The notes: generated by a model not told the origin, from the sequence alone. Shown: positions 22,095-33,124, counted from the stretch's first letter. The stretch: DNA of 64,000 bases from Reticulitermes speratus (GCA_021186555.1 JAJKFL010000005.1:10567178-10631177); one strand, 5' to 3'. Numbers and translations: made by a program.

Positions 22095-22142
22095 TGACCC
22101 CCTGAAGATGGCAATATAGATTGCCGAAATACGTATAGGGGA
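22095..22142 (+). ncRNA. Hammerhead-ribozyme-like motif 2b (right arm)
   Basis: Core CUGAAGA at 22102-22108, U at 22109, stem II GGCAAU/AUUGCC with loop AUAG, GAAA at 22126-22129, self-complementary AUACGUAU forming stem III, then A and GGGG pairing with CCCC just before the core. Every helix closes with Watson-Crick pairs. Confidence 0.7.
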
Positions 22143-22687
22143 AATCCTTTAATAAAGTAATTAGTGAAAAAATTATCTTTGTGGATTTGTTGGTGAATGA
22201 TAATCAGTTATGTAATACAGGTTTAGAAATTACAAAATTAATTACTTGAGCCCATTTCACAAACTTGTGATTTTTTTTACTTCTTCCGACATGTGCCTTT
22301 CTTGATGCACAAATCAGAGATATAATTCTTTGGAGAATTCCATTCACTGTATTCTGAGCGAGTCCAGTAAGAAAAGCTCACTCAGGCGCACCGTAATTCT
22401 CCATCTCGTCCACATTCTCCAAAGACTGTTAACTTATGTCTGCATGAAAGGCATTAGTGTCATCAAGCGTGTCATCAACACAAAGTTCCTTCTCACAGCT
22501 TTTTCACAGTCATCAAATTGTTTGTCGATAAGTGTAGCCTTTCTACCTAGATGGGAACTACGCGTATTCATGCATTCAGTTTTCAATCGAAGTTGCATTG
22601 TAGATTCTATGATGAATGCTCGACCAACTTGTTCTAGAGGCCTTCCCGATTTCACTGAATGAAGGAAGTGCTGCCTCTAGCTGTCCT

Positions 22688-22689
<2 letters not shown>

Positions 22690-22722
<33 letters not shown>
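22690..22722. repeat. (AT)n microsatellite
   Basis: AT dinucleotide run of about 30 bp next to a perfect palindrome. Confidence 0.9.
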
Positions 22723-22726
<4 letters not shown>

Positions 22727-22729
22727 TTA

Positions 22730-22795
22730 TTTATGAAGAAAAGTGGAATGGGAAATATATATATATATATTTCCCATTCCACTTTTCTTCATAAA
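22730..22795. repeat. 66-bp perfect palindrome
   Basis: TTTATGAAGAAAAGTGGAAT continues into GGGAAATATATA and is followed by its exact reverse complement, centred on (AT)n. No known transposon end recognised. Confidence 0.85.
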
Positions 22796-22879
22796 TGCCG
22801 TTGGTGATAAATTCACATACTGATATACCTGTACGCATTTCACAGGCCGGGAGTTTTAAGCATTCTTTACAGTGTTCTA

Positions 22880-23192
22880 AGAGCAGAATAACGGGTACTT
22901 CTACTTAAAGACCTATGTACATTTATGATAATATCTCGTTCAATCTTTCTTAGAATGATAAAACGTTGTAGAAAAAATCACAACACAAATTTTATGTTCA
23001 AAGATTTTTTCCAGAAAACCGTGCCGTTTATGAGATAATGTGAAAAAATAGGTTGGAGCCGGGCAGGCCTCAGATGACAATATCATACGGCGCATGCGCA
23101 TTGCATGCGGGATAACTAAGGTTACAGACACAGAATCAGAATAATTAATACTTATTGCTTTTCCACGGCAACAATGGTTACGCGAACGCGCC
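22880..23192 (-). mobile_element. MITE family M, copy 3 (truncated)
   Basis: Minus-strand copy ending CGCGAACGCGCC followed by TTA at 23193. Shares GCTTTTCCACGGCAACAATG and GGCGCATGCGCATTGCATGC with the other copies in this orientation. The left end and its inverted repeat are missing. Confidence 0.7.
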
Positions 23193-23457
23193 TTAGTGAT
23201 GCACGGAAAACCTACTGGAATGGCAAATAATCTCTCTGGCGTAGCTTGTCGTGTCTGTAGACAGGTTGCAGCACTTGTAGATATTATGTCACCTATCGGT
23301 TAAAAGAAAATTGATGCACAGAATTAACCTCCTCTGCCCTAAACAATTTGACGATTCTGATCACGAGGAAATTGGAGGACCAACGTAGAGATGGTCGATC
23401 CAGATTTGGGAGACAAAACGGACAAATCTGATCATAAGGCCGTGTACTCGTAGTTGT

Positions 23458-23583
23458 TTACCACTACCACCACCACCACCACCACCGCCTCCGGCGCCGC
23501 CGCTGCTGTTTCCGCTGCCGTCTCCACCACATACCACCACCACCACCACCACAAACACCATCATCACAACCATCATCATTATT
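23458..23583. repeat. ACC/CAT trinucleotide-rich region
   Basis: Impure CCA, CCG and CAT triplet tracts. Long Thr/Ala/His and Gly/Ser/Val frames here are low-complexity by-products, not a gene. Confidence 0.85.
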
Positions 23584-23589
23584 ATCTTC

Positions 23590-24370
23590 GTTATTATAAG
23601 GCAGGCCGAGCAGAACGTCTGCTTAGAATGCTTCATATTTCTCTGAATTCACGTCCAGTAACTTTTATTAGTCCTCAGTCTAGGGAATATATATATATAT
23701 ATATATCCGTTGTTTTCTGCTGGAACATTGTCTGATAGAAATTGCCTGGGAACGACGATGCTCTGGAGATATAAGTTTCTACAGCGCAGAAACTGAAGTT
23801 TCTGCAGTAGCCTGATATCCTTTCTGCATGCAGCCAGTCTTTTTTTGGCAGTGAAGTACCAAGTGGGTATGTTTAAAAAATGCAGTCTGTAGAACTTGCT
23901 GTGTACCGTTGGGTTACGTCACCGTACAGTATGGCAGACGGGTATGTGCAGAACATACCAACTCCATCTTCAATTTGCAGGTGCAGGCTGTATATTCCTT
24001 CCATCTTAACCAGGATATTTTCGTCAGAGTTCGAAACGCCTTGCTAACCCCAAACTTCATACCGTGGTAGCGTGTCTTACAACCACGCAGTTTCTTCACT
24101 TTCGTTTAAAAACTAAAACTGTTATTTACTATCGCAGTCTTTAAATTGTCAAATTTTATGCTGGTTTTCAAATTACTACTTCTATCAATTATATGACGGT
24201 GTGTTTAATTTGAGTAGGTATGAAACTGTGCTTAAATAATTCCTGTGGATATTACAAAGACATATTTTGGCCACATTTGCAATTTTGATTGTAGTCCCTC
24301 TGAACTGTTTGCACGTCCTTATCATATTTGCTTATTAACAAAGGAGTAAATTACTTTCATCTGTGGTTTT
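23590..24370. other. No gene; short (AT)n
   Basis: AT microsatellite at about 23688-23706. No recognisable coding region. Confidence 0.45.
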
Positions 24371-24384
24371 GTGTGAGCGTGAAC

Positions 24385-24690
24385 TTTCGAAGGTGGGAGG
24401 AAATTACAGAAGGATGGAGAAGATTATCTGATGAGGAACCTCACAATGTGCAGGAAACTCTTGAAAAAAAATATTAGGATTAACAAATCGGGGGAAAATC
24501 GGATATGCGCGGAATATAACACGCATTGGAAAGTATTTTCATTGGAAACCCTGAAAGCAAGGGGTAAATTGGAAGACATTGGAGTAGATGAGAGTATAAT
24601 ATTAAATTGATCTGAAGGAAGCAGGATGTGGTCGGGATTCGTGCGACTCAGGAACATTTTAGACATGATAAGAAACCTTCGGGTTCCTTA
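24385..24690 (+). pseudogene. LINE family 2 3' end, decayed copy
   Basis: Ends with AGAAACCTTCGGGTTCCTTA, the NLRVP end of family 2, preceded by GAAACCCTGAAAGCAAGG and TGGAAGACATTGGAGTAGATG, which are remnants of PEGKRPLG and the following segment. Stops in all frames. Confidence 0.6.
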
Positions 24691-25004
24691 AAAAAGAATT
24701 TCGTGACTAACATTGATTATGGGCGTCGTTAAGTGAACTTTTCTAGTGATAGTAGAAATATTGAAAATATGGTCGATATTATTAAAATAATTAATTTTCG
24801 CCGTGAACTTGGTTAACAGTATACAGGACGTTCTTGATTTACATCCTAGTCCTGTTCCTGAGAAAGCGGCCCTAAATCTAAAAGGCGTAAATCAAAAGTG
24901 ATACGCCCATCATAAATAACGGAATGGGTAGATGTTAGGAGCAATTAGACCAATAACAGCCTCTTCATATACGGTACTATTACATGTACGTATATTAGTA
25001 TTAC

Positions 25005-25279
25005 ATTATTATTGTTTTTTTAATGGCTTGACCGCGCCTTAGGGGCGTAGGCCGCCCCATTGTTCGAGGCTTCACAATCACACTTTAGACACACCACTCT
25101 CGGTATGACTCCTCTGGACGAGGGACCAGCTCGTTGCAGAGACCTGTACCTGACAACACACAACACTCACAAGAGACAGACATTCATGCCCCCGTGCGGG
25201 ATTCGAACCCACAATCCCAGTAGGTAGCAGACCCACGCCTTAGACCGTGCGGCCACTGGGATCGGCCATTATTATTGTT
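25005..25279 (-). mobile_element. SINE family A, copy 2, 12-bp target duplication
   Basis: Minus-strand copy. Box B appears as GGGATTCGAACCC near 25198-25210. ATTATTATTGTT flanks the element at 25005-25016 and 25268-25279; the left repeat merges with the T-rich (poly-A) end. Confidence 0.92.
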
Positions 25280-25638
25280 ACTGATACTAATAAAGAAACA
25301 AACAATATTTGGTCCTAGATTATGATTATTTAAAGCGGTGTATATGTTTTATAGGTTTCTAAAACTCGTGCTGTAATGAGCCCGCAAGATCTATCGGAAA
25401 ATAAACCTTCTTGTATTTTGTACTGATTGCCACTAAGGTCGCTTTAAAACACAGCCAGCTCTTAGTGTCCTTTACGACATAAAATTACAATCACAACACG
25501 GTATCAGCACTGCTGTCTTGCACTGTGTTGTAGCTCCAGTTTTCTGTCCAGAACGTACGATCACACACAAGTAGTTACGCCTACCACGCGCTGTAACTGA
25601 TGCGCTCTCTGATGACCCTGATGTTGTAACCTCTAAAC

Positions 25639-25802
25639 CAGTGGTGCACAAATCCCGGGCGCCAAGTCGCCCGCACGACTACTTTTTGTACCGTTATGCC
25701 TTGTATTTGTCGGTCCTCTGTGTGGAAGTGATTTCGTATTACCATTTCGGCGCCTAAATGTTTCGGAGGCTCCTAGATTTTTGGAAAATGTGTGTACCAC
25801 TG
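25639..25802. mobile_element. hAT-like MITE
   Basis: 164 bp with terminal inverted repeats CAGTGGTGCACAAA and CAGTGGTACACACA (reverse complement of the right end). The CAGTGGT termini are typical of hAT elements. The expected 8-bp target duplication is not evident. Confidence 0.55.
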
Positions 25803-25956
25803 TCACCAGCATTATCAGTAACTACGTGTACCACTTGGTTTAACATAATTACTCCTCATTTTACGCTTCAGTTTTTGTATGGTTTTCATATAATACTCCG
25901 AATAAACAGCTTTCTCCATACATAATTTACTTATTTATCTTTGTAGTGGAGGAAGT

Positions 25957-26214
25957 GCTTATCCAAGTGGCCGCACGGTCTAAGACGTGGGTCTGCGGCC
26001 GCTCGCTTGCTGGGATTGCGAGTTCGAATCCCTCCGGGGGCATGGATGTCTGTCTCTTGTGAGTGTTGTGTGTTGTCAGGTAGAGGTCTCTGCGTCGGGC
26101 TGATCACTTGTCCAGAGAATTCCTACCGAGTGTGGTGTGCCTGAGTGCGATCGTGAAGCCTCGATAATGAGGAGGCCCTGGCCCACTAGGGGCTGTTGCG
26201 CTATGGGGAAAAAT
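25957..26214 (+). mobile_element. SINE family A, copy 3
   Basis: Head ATCCAAGTGGCCGCACGGTC, box B GAGTTCGAATCCC (one change), body with GTTGTCAGGTAGAGGTCTCT and the end GAGGAGGCCCTGGCCCACTA. This end variant is shared with the copy at 48.0 kb, suggesting a subfamily. Confidence 0.9.
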
Positions 26215-26714
26215 GAAGAATGTTAAGGCTTATTATTATATGGGAACTTAGTTTTTAAGTATCCGTTGCTTGAAATTCGTGCTTCAAAGTTCTGTGCCGA
26301 TTTTTAGGCCTTGTATTACCCATAGGCACTTTTCGTCTTTTCTAACATTTGTCTGCCTGTTCTTACGTTAAGCCTGCTTCCTTATAAATATGGACCTGAA
26401 CCTGTTATGGTGGGCATACACGAATGGCCTCAGCAACTGAAATTTAGAAGAGTTATTGTAACGTGAAGATGGAGGCAGGAGATGTATCCCAAACGTTGAT
26501 ACCCTTCTGCAAAACTACACGACATTACATTCCAGAACATCGTGACATTTCTAAACACCAAATTAGGATATTTTCGACTGGAATGGTATTCACCATAATC
26601 AGCCAATTAGCGCCTTATTACGCTCGTAACTGAATTAGCGGGCGAACACACACACACTCGCACTTTCACACACGCACTTGCACGTAGCGAGGAAACAACT
26701 GCATGTGTGACGCA

Positions 26715-26790
26715 GTTTATCGCTCTATTGACAAGTGTACGCCACTGATTTCTGTCCTGAGCCAGATTAATCCAGTCCTCACCCTACTTC
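26715..26790 (-). pseudogene. LINE family 2 3' end, small remnant
   Basis: GTCCTGAGCCAGATTAATCC is the reverse complement of the DWINLAQ-encoding segment. Only this short piece remains. Confidence 0.5.
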
Positions 26791-26929
26791 TTCCATTTCC
26801 GAATAATGCGGGAGGTGACATGAAGGTACGTCTGTGTTGGAACTTAATACGTCTGTTGACATGTATGGCCGTTACTAATCTCGCCCGAACACACTGTCTA
26901 AGCATGAGGTACACGGGTCGTGTGTGTCA

Positions 26930-27105
26930 ATCGGTACTTCTTTTTATATTTACCGACGTACCGACGGAGCGTAGTGTCTCCATCTTCAGGGTCAAGTAGT
27001 CCAATAAGTGCTTAAAGTGCTTAACCCTGAATAAGGAGGCGCTGTGGTCCACCGAAACGTCCATACAGTCAACAAGGCGTAACATTCTAGGCGACAAGAA
27101 TTATA
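26930..27105. mobile_element. Hairpin element family G, degenerate
   Basis: CTCCATCTTCAGGGTCAAGT AGTCC and CCACCGAAACGTCC match family G arm landmarks in opposite orientations, but both arms are heavily mutated. Confidence 0.45.
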
Positions 27106-27109
27106 ATCA

Positions 27110-28110
27110 AGACCGGTCTTATAATCTCAAATCCCGCTGAATATAGCGCAGGTTTTAAAGCGAAGACTCAAAGCTCTAAGAATTAACTCTGAAGAAGCTT
27201 TCACATTCATTGTGCGTTATTTAGGCCCATATATTAATCTATTCGACCTTTGTACGCGAGATTTTTCCCCGGTCCTAAGGATGTGCAGTTTGCCTTCTAT
27301 CTACTTGCTTTCCTATAAGGATGTTTCGAACTCATTCAAATTCGTTTGTTTGTAGTACGACAGTTTTTGCAAGCTTCTGTTTTCAGTAAATTAATTAATG
27401 AAATAATTTACTAATTAATTAATTATTGTTTGTTTAGCGATGTTTATGACAGAAAGAATCAAGAGTAATGAATTGGAAGGGGATTGGAAAGGAAGCCCTC
27501 TTTGCTTCCCGGTATTTGCCTGGACGAGCTGAAGAGAATCAGCTAGGGAGGGGGGGGGGGGGGCAACCGGACGAGATATACGAAACCGGGACACCAATCA
27601 TTCGATTAGGATTTTCGGCGATTTTGGTTCTTCGAGTGCATTACGTAGCAGCATTTGTACCTTGTTTTCTACGTCAGGTTGTTACCTAAAATGTATTTTG
27701 TGCTCAGCACTGCTGCGGGTAACGTGAGGCGATGCGTGCACAGCCGTAGACGCCTCTCGTCATTCTATCAACGACAACCGTATGCCTCTATTTATATTAA
27801 ATATTAGAAGATGGACTTTAATATGGGAAGAACTTTAATTTTCAATTAAATAATGACATGTCCATACGGCCCAAAATGAGTTACGAAATCAATAATTTTA
27901 CATAAATTTGAAAAAAAGATTAATGGCACTGAAATTGTAGAGGTGGAAGTATAATCTGTTTACGCCATGACCCTCTGTAACAGTAGTCAATTAGTCAAAC
28001 CCATTTTATGTGAACATTTTGCATATTCTGGGCTGAAGGCTATTTCACATAAAGCCAAATCTGTGTTGACCACCATTGATCCCTCCCAAAACGCGGCAAA
28101 CGTACTTTAG
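27110..28110. other. No gene; poly-G run
   Basis: G homopolymer at about 27549-27563 and TTAATTAATTAATT near 27408. No recognisable gene. Confidence 0.45.
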
Positions 28111-28114
28111 ATAG

Positions 28115-28190
28115 TGTCGAAGAGATCTTCGCTCTTCTGGCATGTTACTCAGCATAGATTGGTAGTTGTTTACCGACGTTTCGACGTTAA
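28115..28190. mobile_element. Hairpin element family G, single arm
   Basis: GAGATCTTCGCTCTTCTGGC, GGTAGTTGTTTACCGACGTT and TCG, where the arm stops and a SINE begins shortly after. The missing half was probably lost or displaced by that insertion. Confidence 0.6.
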
Positions 28191-28200
28191 ATAACCGGGC

Positions 28201-28478
28201 ACGCGGTGCGCAGTTGGTGAGGCACTGCGCTACAAACCGGAACGTCGCGGGTTCGATTCCCGATGGTGTCACTGGAATTTTTTATTGACATAATCGTTTC
28301 GGTCGCACTATGGCCCTGGGGTCGACTCAGCCTCTAACAAAAATGAGTACCAGGAATCTTTCCTTGGGGGTAAAGGCGGCGTAGGGCTGACAACCTTACC
28401 ACCTTCATGTGCCGATTGTCTAAAAACCTGGGAGCCTCGAGCTCCTGGAGCCCTAAGGGCCTGTCAAGGCCTGTAATG
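28201..28478 (+). mobile_element. SINE family D, copy 1
   Basis: tRNA-like head with GCAGTTGGTGAGGCACTGCG and box B GGGTTCGATTCCC, then a body with TTGACATAATCGTTTCGGTC, CCTTACCACCTTCATGTGCC and GGAGCCCTAAGGGCCTG. About 90% similar by eye to the reverse complement of 61.3-61.6 kb. Confidence 0.85.
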
Positions 28479-28479
28479 G

Positions 28480-29100
28480 GATTGCTTTACCTTTATGTAG
28501 AATGCAAGTAACATCTAACAAGGACGAGAAGTAAGGAACACATTTCATGTGTGTATCATACAGCATTTATCTACGGATTAATTTATGTGACCTATTGGCC
28601 CCGTATCATACAGATTCAGTGTTACCTCCAAACGTAATGCGATTTGAAATTGTTTCCTAGATTGTTTGAATTAAGTGACCTTTACGGATTGCATTGATTT
28701 AGACTATACGCCAACAGATTACATTGTGAGGAGTTGTTGTTGAACCTATTTAATTGACTCTGAAGGAGCTGCAATAAGACCTTGCATGAAACGTTCTCGT
28801 CTACTACGTCAAACAAATGTGATTTTTGCTTTGATTCCTATCTGTGCAGGACGTTTCAAGACATGTGTTTAATGTGTTCGTATAAAGACGTGTTAGATCG
28901 TAAACACATTCGCATGTGTGCTTCTGGTCACATTCGCTTCGTGGGAGCAAGAGACGAAGAGCTGCTTGTAATAGAAGCTGCATGTTAAACAATTCAATAA
29001 ATCTTTTATACAGAAGAGGCTGCGGAAGGAAGCGCGGTAATTAAACCGCGGTGAATATCATCAGGCAATATATTCTTTGGAGGGCTGGCATAATCGTCTT
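28480..29100. other. No gene recognised
   Basis: Unassigned sequence. A pair of antiparallel frames near 28.8-28.99 kb is cysteine-containing but has no recognisable domain. Confidence 0.4.
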
Positions 29101-29104
29101 AAAG

Positions 29105-29200
29105 CAGTGGTTCTCAACCCTTTCAGGAGCTTGCACCCCTTTGATTCCCAAAATATGTTATCGCACCCCTTCGAAATATATTTAAGTAATTAACATAAAT
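29105..29200 (+). mobile_element. hAT-like left end fragment
   Basis: CAGTGGTTCTCAACCCTTTC is a typical hAT terminal repeat, followed by GCACCCCTTTGATTCCC. The sequence is cut by the LINE family 1 fragment at about 29207. No right end was found. Confidence 0.55.
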
Positions 29201-29206
29201 TATATT

Positions 29207-29552
29207 ATATTCATTCAGTAGTCTGTCTTACGACAGGTCCGTAGCCTCTTCATTCTGTAGTTGTCTTACGACAGGTCCGTAGCCTCTTCATTCTGTAGTC
29301 TGTCTTACGACAGGTCCGTAGCCTCTTCATTCGTAGTCTGTCTTACGACAGGTCCGTAGCCTCTTCAAGCGAGTTCTCTACACAGAGTCGATCTAGTGCT
29401 TCCTCTTTCATTTCCAGTATCTTCTTCTTTTCCTTAAGGTCATCCAGTAGCTGCTTTCGTCTTCTCCCTCGTTTTCCCATCATTTCTATCCTTCCTTCTA
29501 ACTTTCCTTCAATCACGTGTTTAGAAGGCAGTTTCTACGCAAGATGTGACTA
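29207..29552 (-). mobile_element. LINE family 1 3' end with four tandem end units
   Basis: Same 3' end as at 8.1 kb, but the terminal 38-39 bp are present four times (29212-29250, 29251-29288, 29289-29327, 29328-29365). Each unit runs from the tail-like CATTC through GTCTTACGACAGGTCCGTAG to CCTCTT. The internal part matches up to GCAAGATGTGAC and contains single-base deletions that break the frame. Confidence 0.85.
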
Positions 29553-29871
29553 TATACTGTAATAAAAATGTAAACGTGTAGACACGAACAAGGTTATATC
29601 TTAGTTTAGAAAGACATATACTGGCAAATAGATATTTACTGTTGAACACTAATTTAACTACTACTACTACTACTGCTACTACAATACAATCACTTTTAAA
29701 ATTAAAAAAGACGTGAAAGATATATACTGAAAATATACATTTATTAACGTTAAGATTGAATACTTACAACAGTGTAAATGTTTTTTTTTCAATTATTTCC
29801 ATAAAACGGGGTTTATGCCACACTCATATTATCACTCACGTCTAACTGATTTATGGCTTTTGTATTGATAC

Positions 29872-30154
29872 GTAAGGTAAATGCCGATCCCAGTGGCCGC
29901 GCGGTCTAAGGCGTCGGTCTGCGGCCGCTCGCTTACTGGGATTGTGGGTTCGAATCCCGCCTAGGGCATGGATGTCTGTCTCTTGTGAGTGTTGTGTGTT
30001 GTCAGGTAGAGGTCTCTGCGACGGGCTGATCCCTCGTCCAGAGGAGTCCTACCGAGTGTGGTTTGTCTAAAGTGTGGTTGTGAAGCCTCGAAAAATGAGG
30101 CGGCCTAGGCCCGCAAGGGGCTGTCGAGTCATTGAAAAAAAATGTAATGTAAAT
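29872..30154 (+). mobile_element. SINE family A, copy 4, near-perfect target duplication
   Basis: Near-consensus head GCCGATCCCAGTGGCCGCGC and box B GGTTCGAATCC. Flanks GTAAGGTAAAT (29872-29882) and GTAATGTAAAT (30144-30154) match at 10 of 11 positions. Confidence 0.92.
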
Positions 30155-30162
30155 TTCAAACT

Positions 30163-30400
30163 AGAACAGGCCATGACGGCCCATAGGGGGAGTAGAGTTA
30201 TACCTCTACTCTTTCTTTAACCTCGGTGCTGTATGGGGGTGGGTGGTGGTGGCCGCTTTACCCCAGGGAGTAACAGGAGGCTAGGTGGGCCGCAGGGCCG
30301 GTCTGGACGGGAGCGGATAATCTCGCCCCCACAGGGATATGATCCCCGGACCGTGCAGCCCGTAACGAGTTTCTATACCGACTACCCTATCCCGGCCCAT
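30163..30400 (-). mobile_element. SINE family B, copy 1
   Basis: Minus-strand copy, with the head at the right reading (reverse complement) GGCCGGGATAGGGTAGTCGG. Box B is damaged. The 3' end GAGTAGAGTTATACCTCTAC is a small palindrome conserved in all family B copies. It lies 9 bp from the SINE A copy on its left. Confidence 0.8.
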
Positions 30401-30404
30401 GTAA

Positions 30405-32220
30405 CGGTGATGAAAATCCTGTCTCAGAAAGATACGTCGTAGCAAATGGCACAAAAATCTCCATTACTGTTTTTGTCAGTCTCGGTATTGTGTTAACTGA
30501 GCACAACAAAAGTTTTCTAAGTTCATTGCCTGAAACTTTATTTGAATTCGTCAATTTGCTCGTATTTCAATGAGATTGTCTTTTGTTAAATGACTGTCTT
30601 AGATTAAATCCAGGTCAAAACTAAATGGATCTACTAACCATTTGTGAGTGACATGAATATCTCCCACTGAAAAGTATTTTTCGCATTAAGGCTTAATGCG
30701 AAACTAGCTGTTTCAAATTTATTATTTTTTGAATTGTTGGTTTTAAAGGAGGAAGGTAACATTACGAAATTACGCCATTTAAACCGGGTGGATCGCAACG
30801 TCTGAAAACAAATTTGAAACAAACAAATTGGAAAGAATGTGGTGGTAATGTAGTGTCAGTGGAACAGTGTCAGAGAAGCTTTAACATGTAGAGAAATTGT
30901 AACATAGTAAAACAGGGTACAAAAAGGGGCACCGCGGAACATCATCCTGCTGGTATTTGGTCCGTTACTGCCTCTACAAATTTAATTAGTGAATTTTAAC
31001 TTTGGTAATTTCACTTAAAACATTGACCAGTGCAAGCTTATTAAAGCTGTTATCACAAATTTTCAGACAAAACACACTGTAAGTTCTCTCTTTGTCTTAG
31101 CAACGGATTTACAATTAGCCACACTGATTTGTAGTTCTGTTGCTAGAACCCGGCAAAAATATATTTTGTGTCTGTAATATCAGTGGAGAACGAATCGTCT
31201 AAGTCGCAATTTAATAAGGCATTGCGTTAAAATAATAAAGATTTTTCTAAGCTCAATCAAAACTTTTTTTTTGGCTTTACGCGAGGGACTGTGTAGTCAT
31301 AGGCAATGTGGAGATGCGCGCAGACAAGCACGTGTCTTCATGTAAAATGTATATTATTATTTTATAATTCCAGCGCATGTTGAAATTTTTCCACAATATT
31401 TTCTAGAGTTTTCCAATATCAAAGTTAATGAAATTTGTTCACTTGTTCTCGAAGTGTTAGTTGCTTACACTCGGACAGACAGACGAATGGAGGGAAGGTG
31501 GGGAGGAAGGGTAGAGCCATTGCAATAGGTGTTGTTCACATGTTGAGATGTTCCACAATGTATGCTAGCCTTTTGCTGTCACAGTGTTTTCTGTGTTTCG
31601 TATGAAGCTCAGAGCAAAGAGCTGCGATCTCCCTTTGCATCCTTACCGACTGGTCTTTGCCATAAAATGTGTGTTTACTGTGAGGTACAAAGAGTATTTC
31701 CAAATTTTAGTAAATGATATTCGTAATTTGAAAAATAACAGGGCGTGAAATTGGCTTTCGTAATCCATTAGAACGCACATGGTGTTTGGAAGATAACATA
31801 TAGCACAAGTGCAGAATTTGTTGTTTCGTATTTCCTCAAAAAATTAATAGTTATTTTTACGTTTACACTGAAAGCAGATACACGTATTTCAGGTGGTTCA
31901 AATTTCGTAATGTAATGATAATCATTAAACTACACGTTAAAAGTCTGAAAACTCCGAACACAATTACAATACAAACATTCTCGTCAAAGCCTCTGTGGCT
32001 TTGAAAAGAGAGTTTGTTTTGAGTTCGGATTACATAAAAAAACTCAATATAGCAGTAATTCCAATTTATTGCCGTGACATTTATAATGTAGAAGAACCAA
32101 CAAAATGAAGAGGGTATAGCAGTTCATCTTTTTCATGCATCTTCTGTATCATGAATCAATTACACTGACATTCCGTGTAACCGCGGATCCAGGTGGAGGA
32201 TTCGGCCGCTCCTACCGGCA
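30405..32220. other. No gene recognised
   Basis: About 1.8 kb of AT-rich DNA without recognised repeats or exons. Confidence 0.45.
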
Positions 32221-32224
32221 AATC

Positions 32225-32516
32225 GGGCCGGCCTATTTTTTTTTTTTGTGTGTGTCTCGACAGCCTGATATGGGCCTGGGCCTCCTCGTTTCGTCGAGGT
32301 TTCATGATCACACACAGTTGAGACACACCACAGTCGGTAGGACTCCTCTGGACGAGTGACCAGCTCGTCGCAGAGACCTCTACCTGACAACACACAACAC
32401 TCACAACAGACAGACATCCATGCCTCCGGTGGGATTCGAACCCACAATCCTAGTATGCGAGCGGCCGCAGACCCACGCCTTAGACCGCGCCGCCACTGGG
32501 ATTGGGCCGGCCTATT
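32225..32516 (-). mobile_element. SINE family A, copy 5, 13-bp target duplication
   Basis: GGGCCGGCCTATT flanks the insert at 32225-32237 and 32504-32516. Poly-T at the left is the reverse-complemented A tail. Box B is intact on the minus strand. Confidence 0.92.
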
Positions 32517-32599
32517 ACCATAAGAAAATCCGCTTTACGGCTGCATTGCATAGAAAACTCTAGGGAGGAATTATAAGAAAAGGTAAAATTGTCCCTATC

Positions 32600-33120
32600 C
32601 ACCCCATGAAGGCATAAAGGGGAGCAGAGGTGTAGCTCCACTCATTCTAAACCTTGGTACCAAATGAAGATCAGTGGATAACTTCATGCCCCGGCCGCTT
32701 TATCCCCGGTAAAGAAACCAATGCCGATCCCAGTGGCCGTGCGGTCTAAGGCGTGGGTCTGCGGCCGCTCGCTTATTAGGATTGTGGGTTCGAATCCCAC
32801 CGGGTGCATAGATGTCTGTCTCTTGTGAGTGTTGTGTGTTGTCAGGTAGAGGTCTCTGCGACGGGCTGGTCCCTCGTCCAGAGGAGTTCTACCGACTGTG
32901 GTGTGTCTAAAAAGTGTGATTGTGAAGCCTCGAAAAATGAGGCGGCCTAGGCCCCCAAGGGACTGTCGAGCCATTGGGGGAAAAAAACCAATACCCTCTG
33001 AACAGGAGGCTGGGGGGACCTCACAGCCAGTCGACGATGGTTTTGAAGAAGAGAAAATCTCTTTCTGCTGTCAGGATTTGAATACCGAACCCTGCAGCCC
33101 GTAGCTAATCGCTAAACCGA
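32600..33120 (-). mobile_element. SINE family B, copy 2, split by a SINE A insertion
   Basis: Left part 32600-32714 holds the 3' palindrome region and CCCCGGCCGCTTTATCCCCG. Right part 32993-33120 holds GAACAGGAGGCTGGGGGGAC and the damaged tRNA head. Family A copy 6 sits between them. Confidence 0.8.
32715..32992 (+). mobile_element. SINE family A, copy 6, nested in SINE B
   Basis: Body 32723-32984 flanked by AAACCAAT at 32715-32722 and 32985-32992. Near-consensus head with GTGGCCGTGCGGTCTAAGGC and intact box B. Must be younger than the SINE B it interrupts. Confidence 0.92.
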
Positions 33121-33124
33121 CTAT

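Larger units (their letters stand above)
21866..22223. mobile_element. Penelope-like hairpin with two hammerhead motifs and direct-repeat flanks
   Basis: Inverted arms at 21902-22047 and 22066-22210 around an 18-nt loop. A 14-bp direct repeat ATGTAATACAGGTT lies at 21866-21879 and 22210-22223. The right copy abuts the hairpin, while the left one is separated by a 22-nt tail containing CCGTGCATCG. Each arm carries a hammerhead-like motif facing outward from the loop. Inverted terminal repeats with a short one-sided tail fit Penelope-like retroelements. No reverse transcriptase lies between the arms, so this is a coding-free derivative. Confidence 0.7.

Noticed and set aside
23361-23636. Gly/Val-rich and Thr/His-rich proteins at the triplet region
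   Set aside because: Pure low-complexity translation of CCA/CAT triplet repeats on both strands.
26455-26520. Hairpin family G or hammerhead remnant around CGTGAAGATGGAGG
   Set aside because: Only two short landmarks match, with no tail or paired arm.
29560-29860. Right end of the hAT-like element beginning at 29105
   Set aside because: No CCACTG-type inverted end found after the LINE insertion, so only a left-end fragment is claimed.
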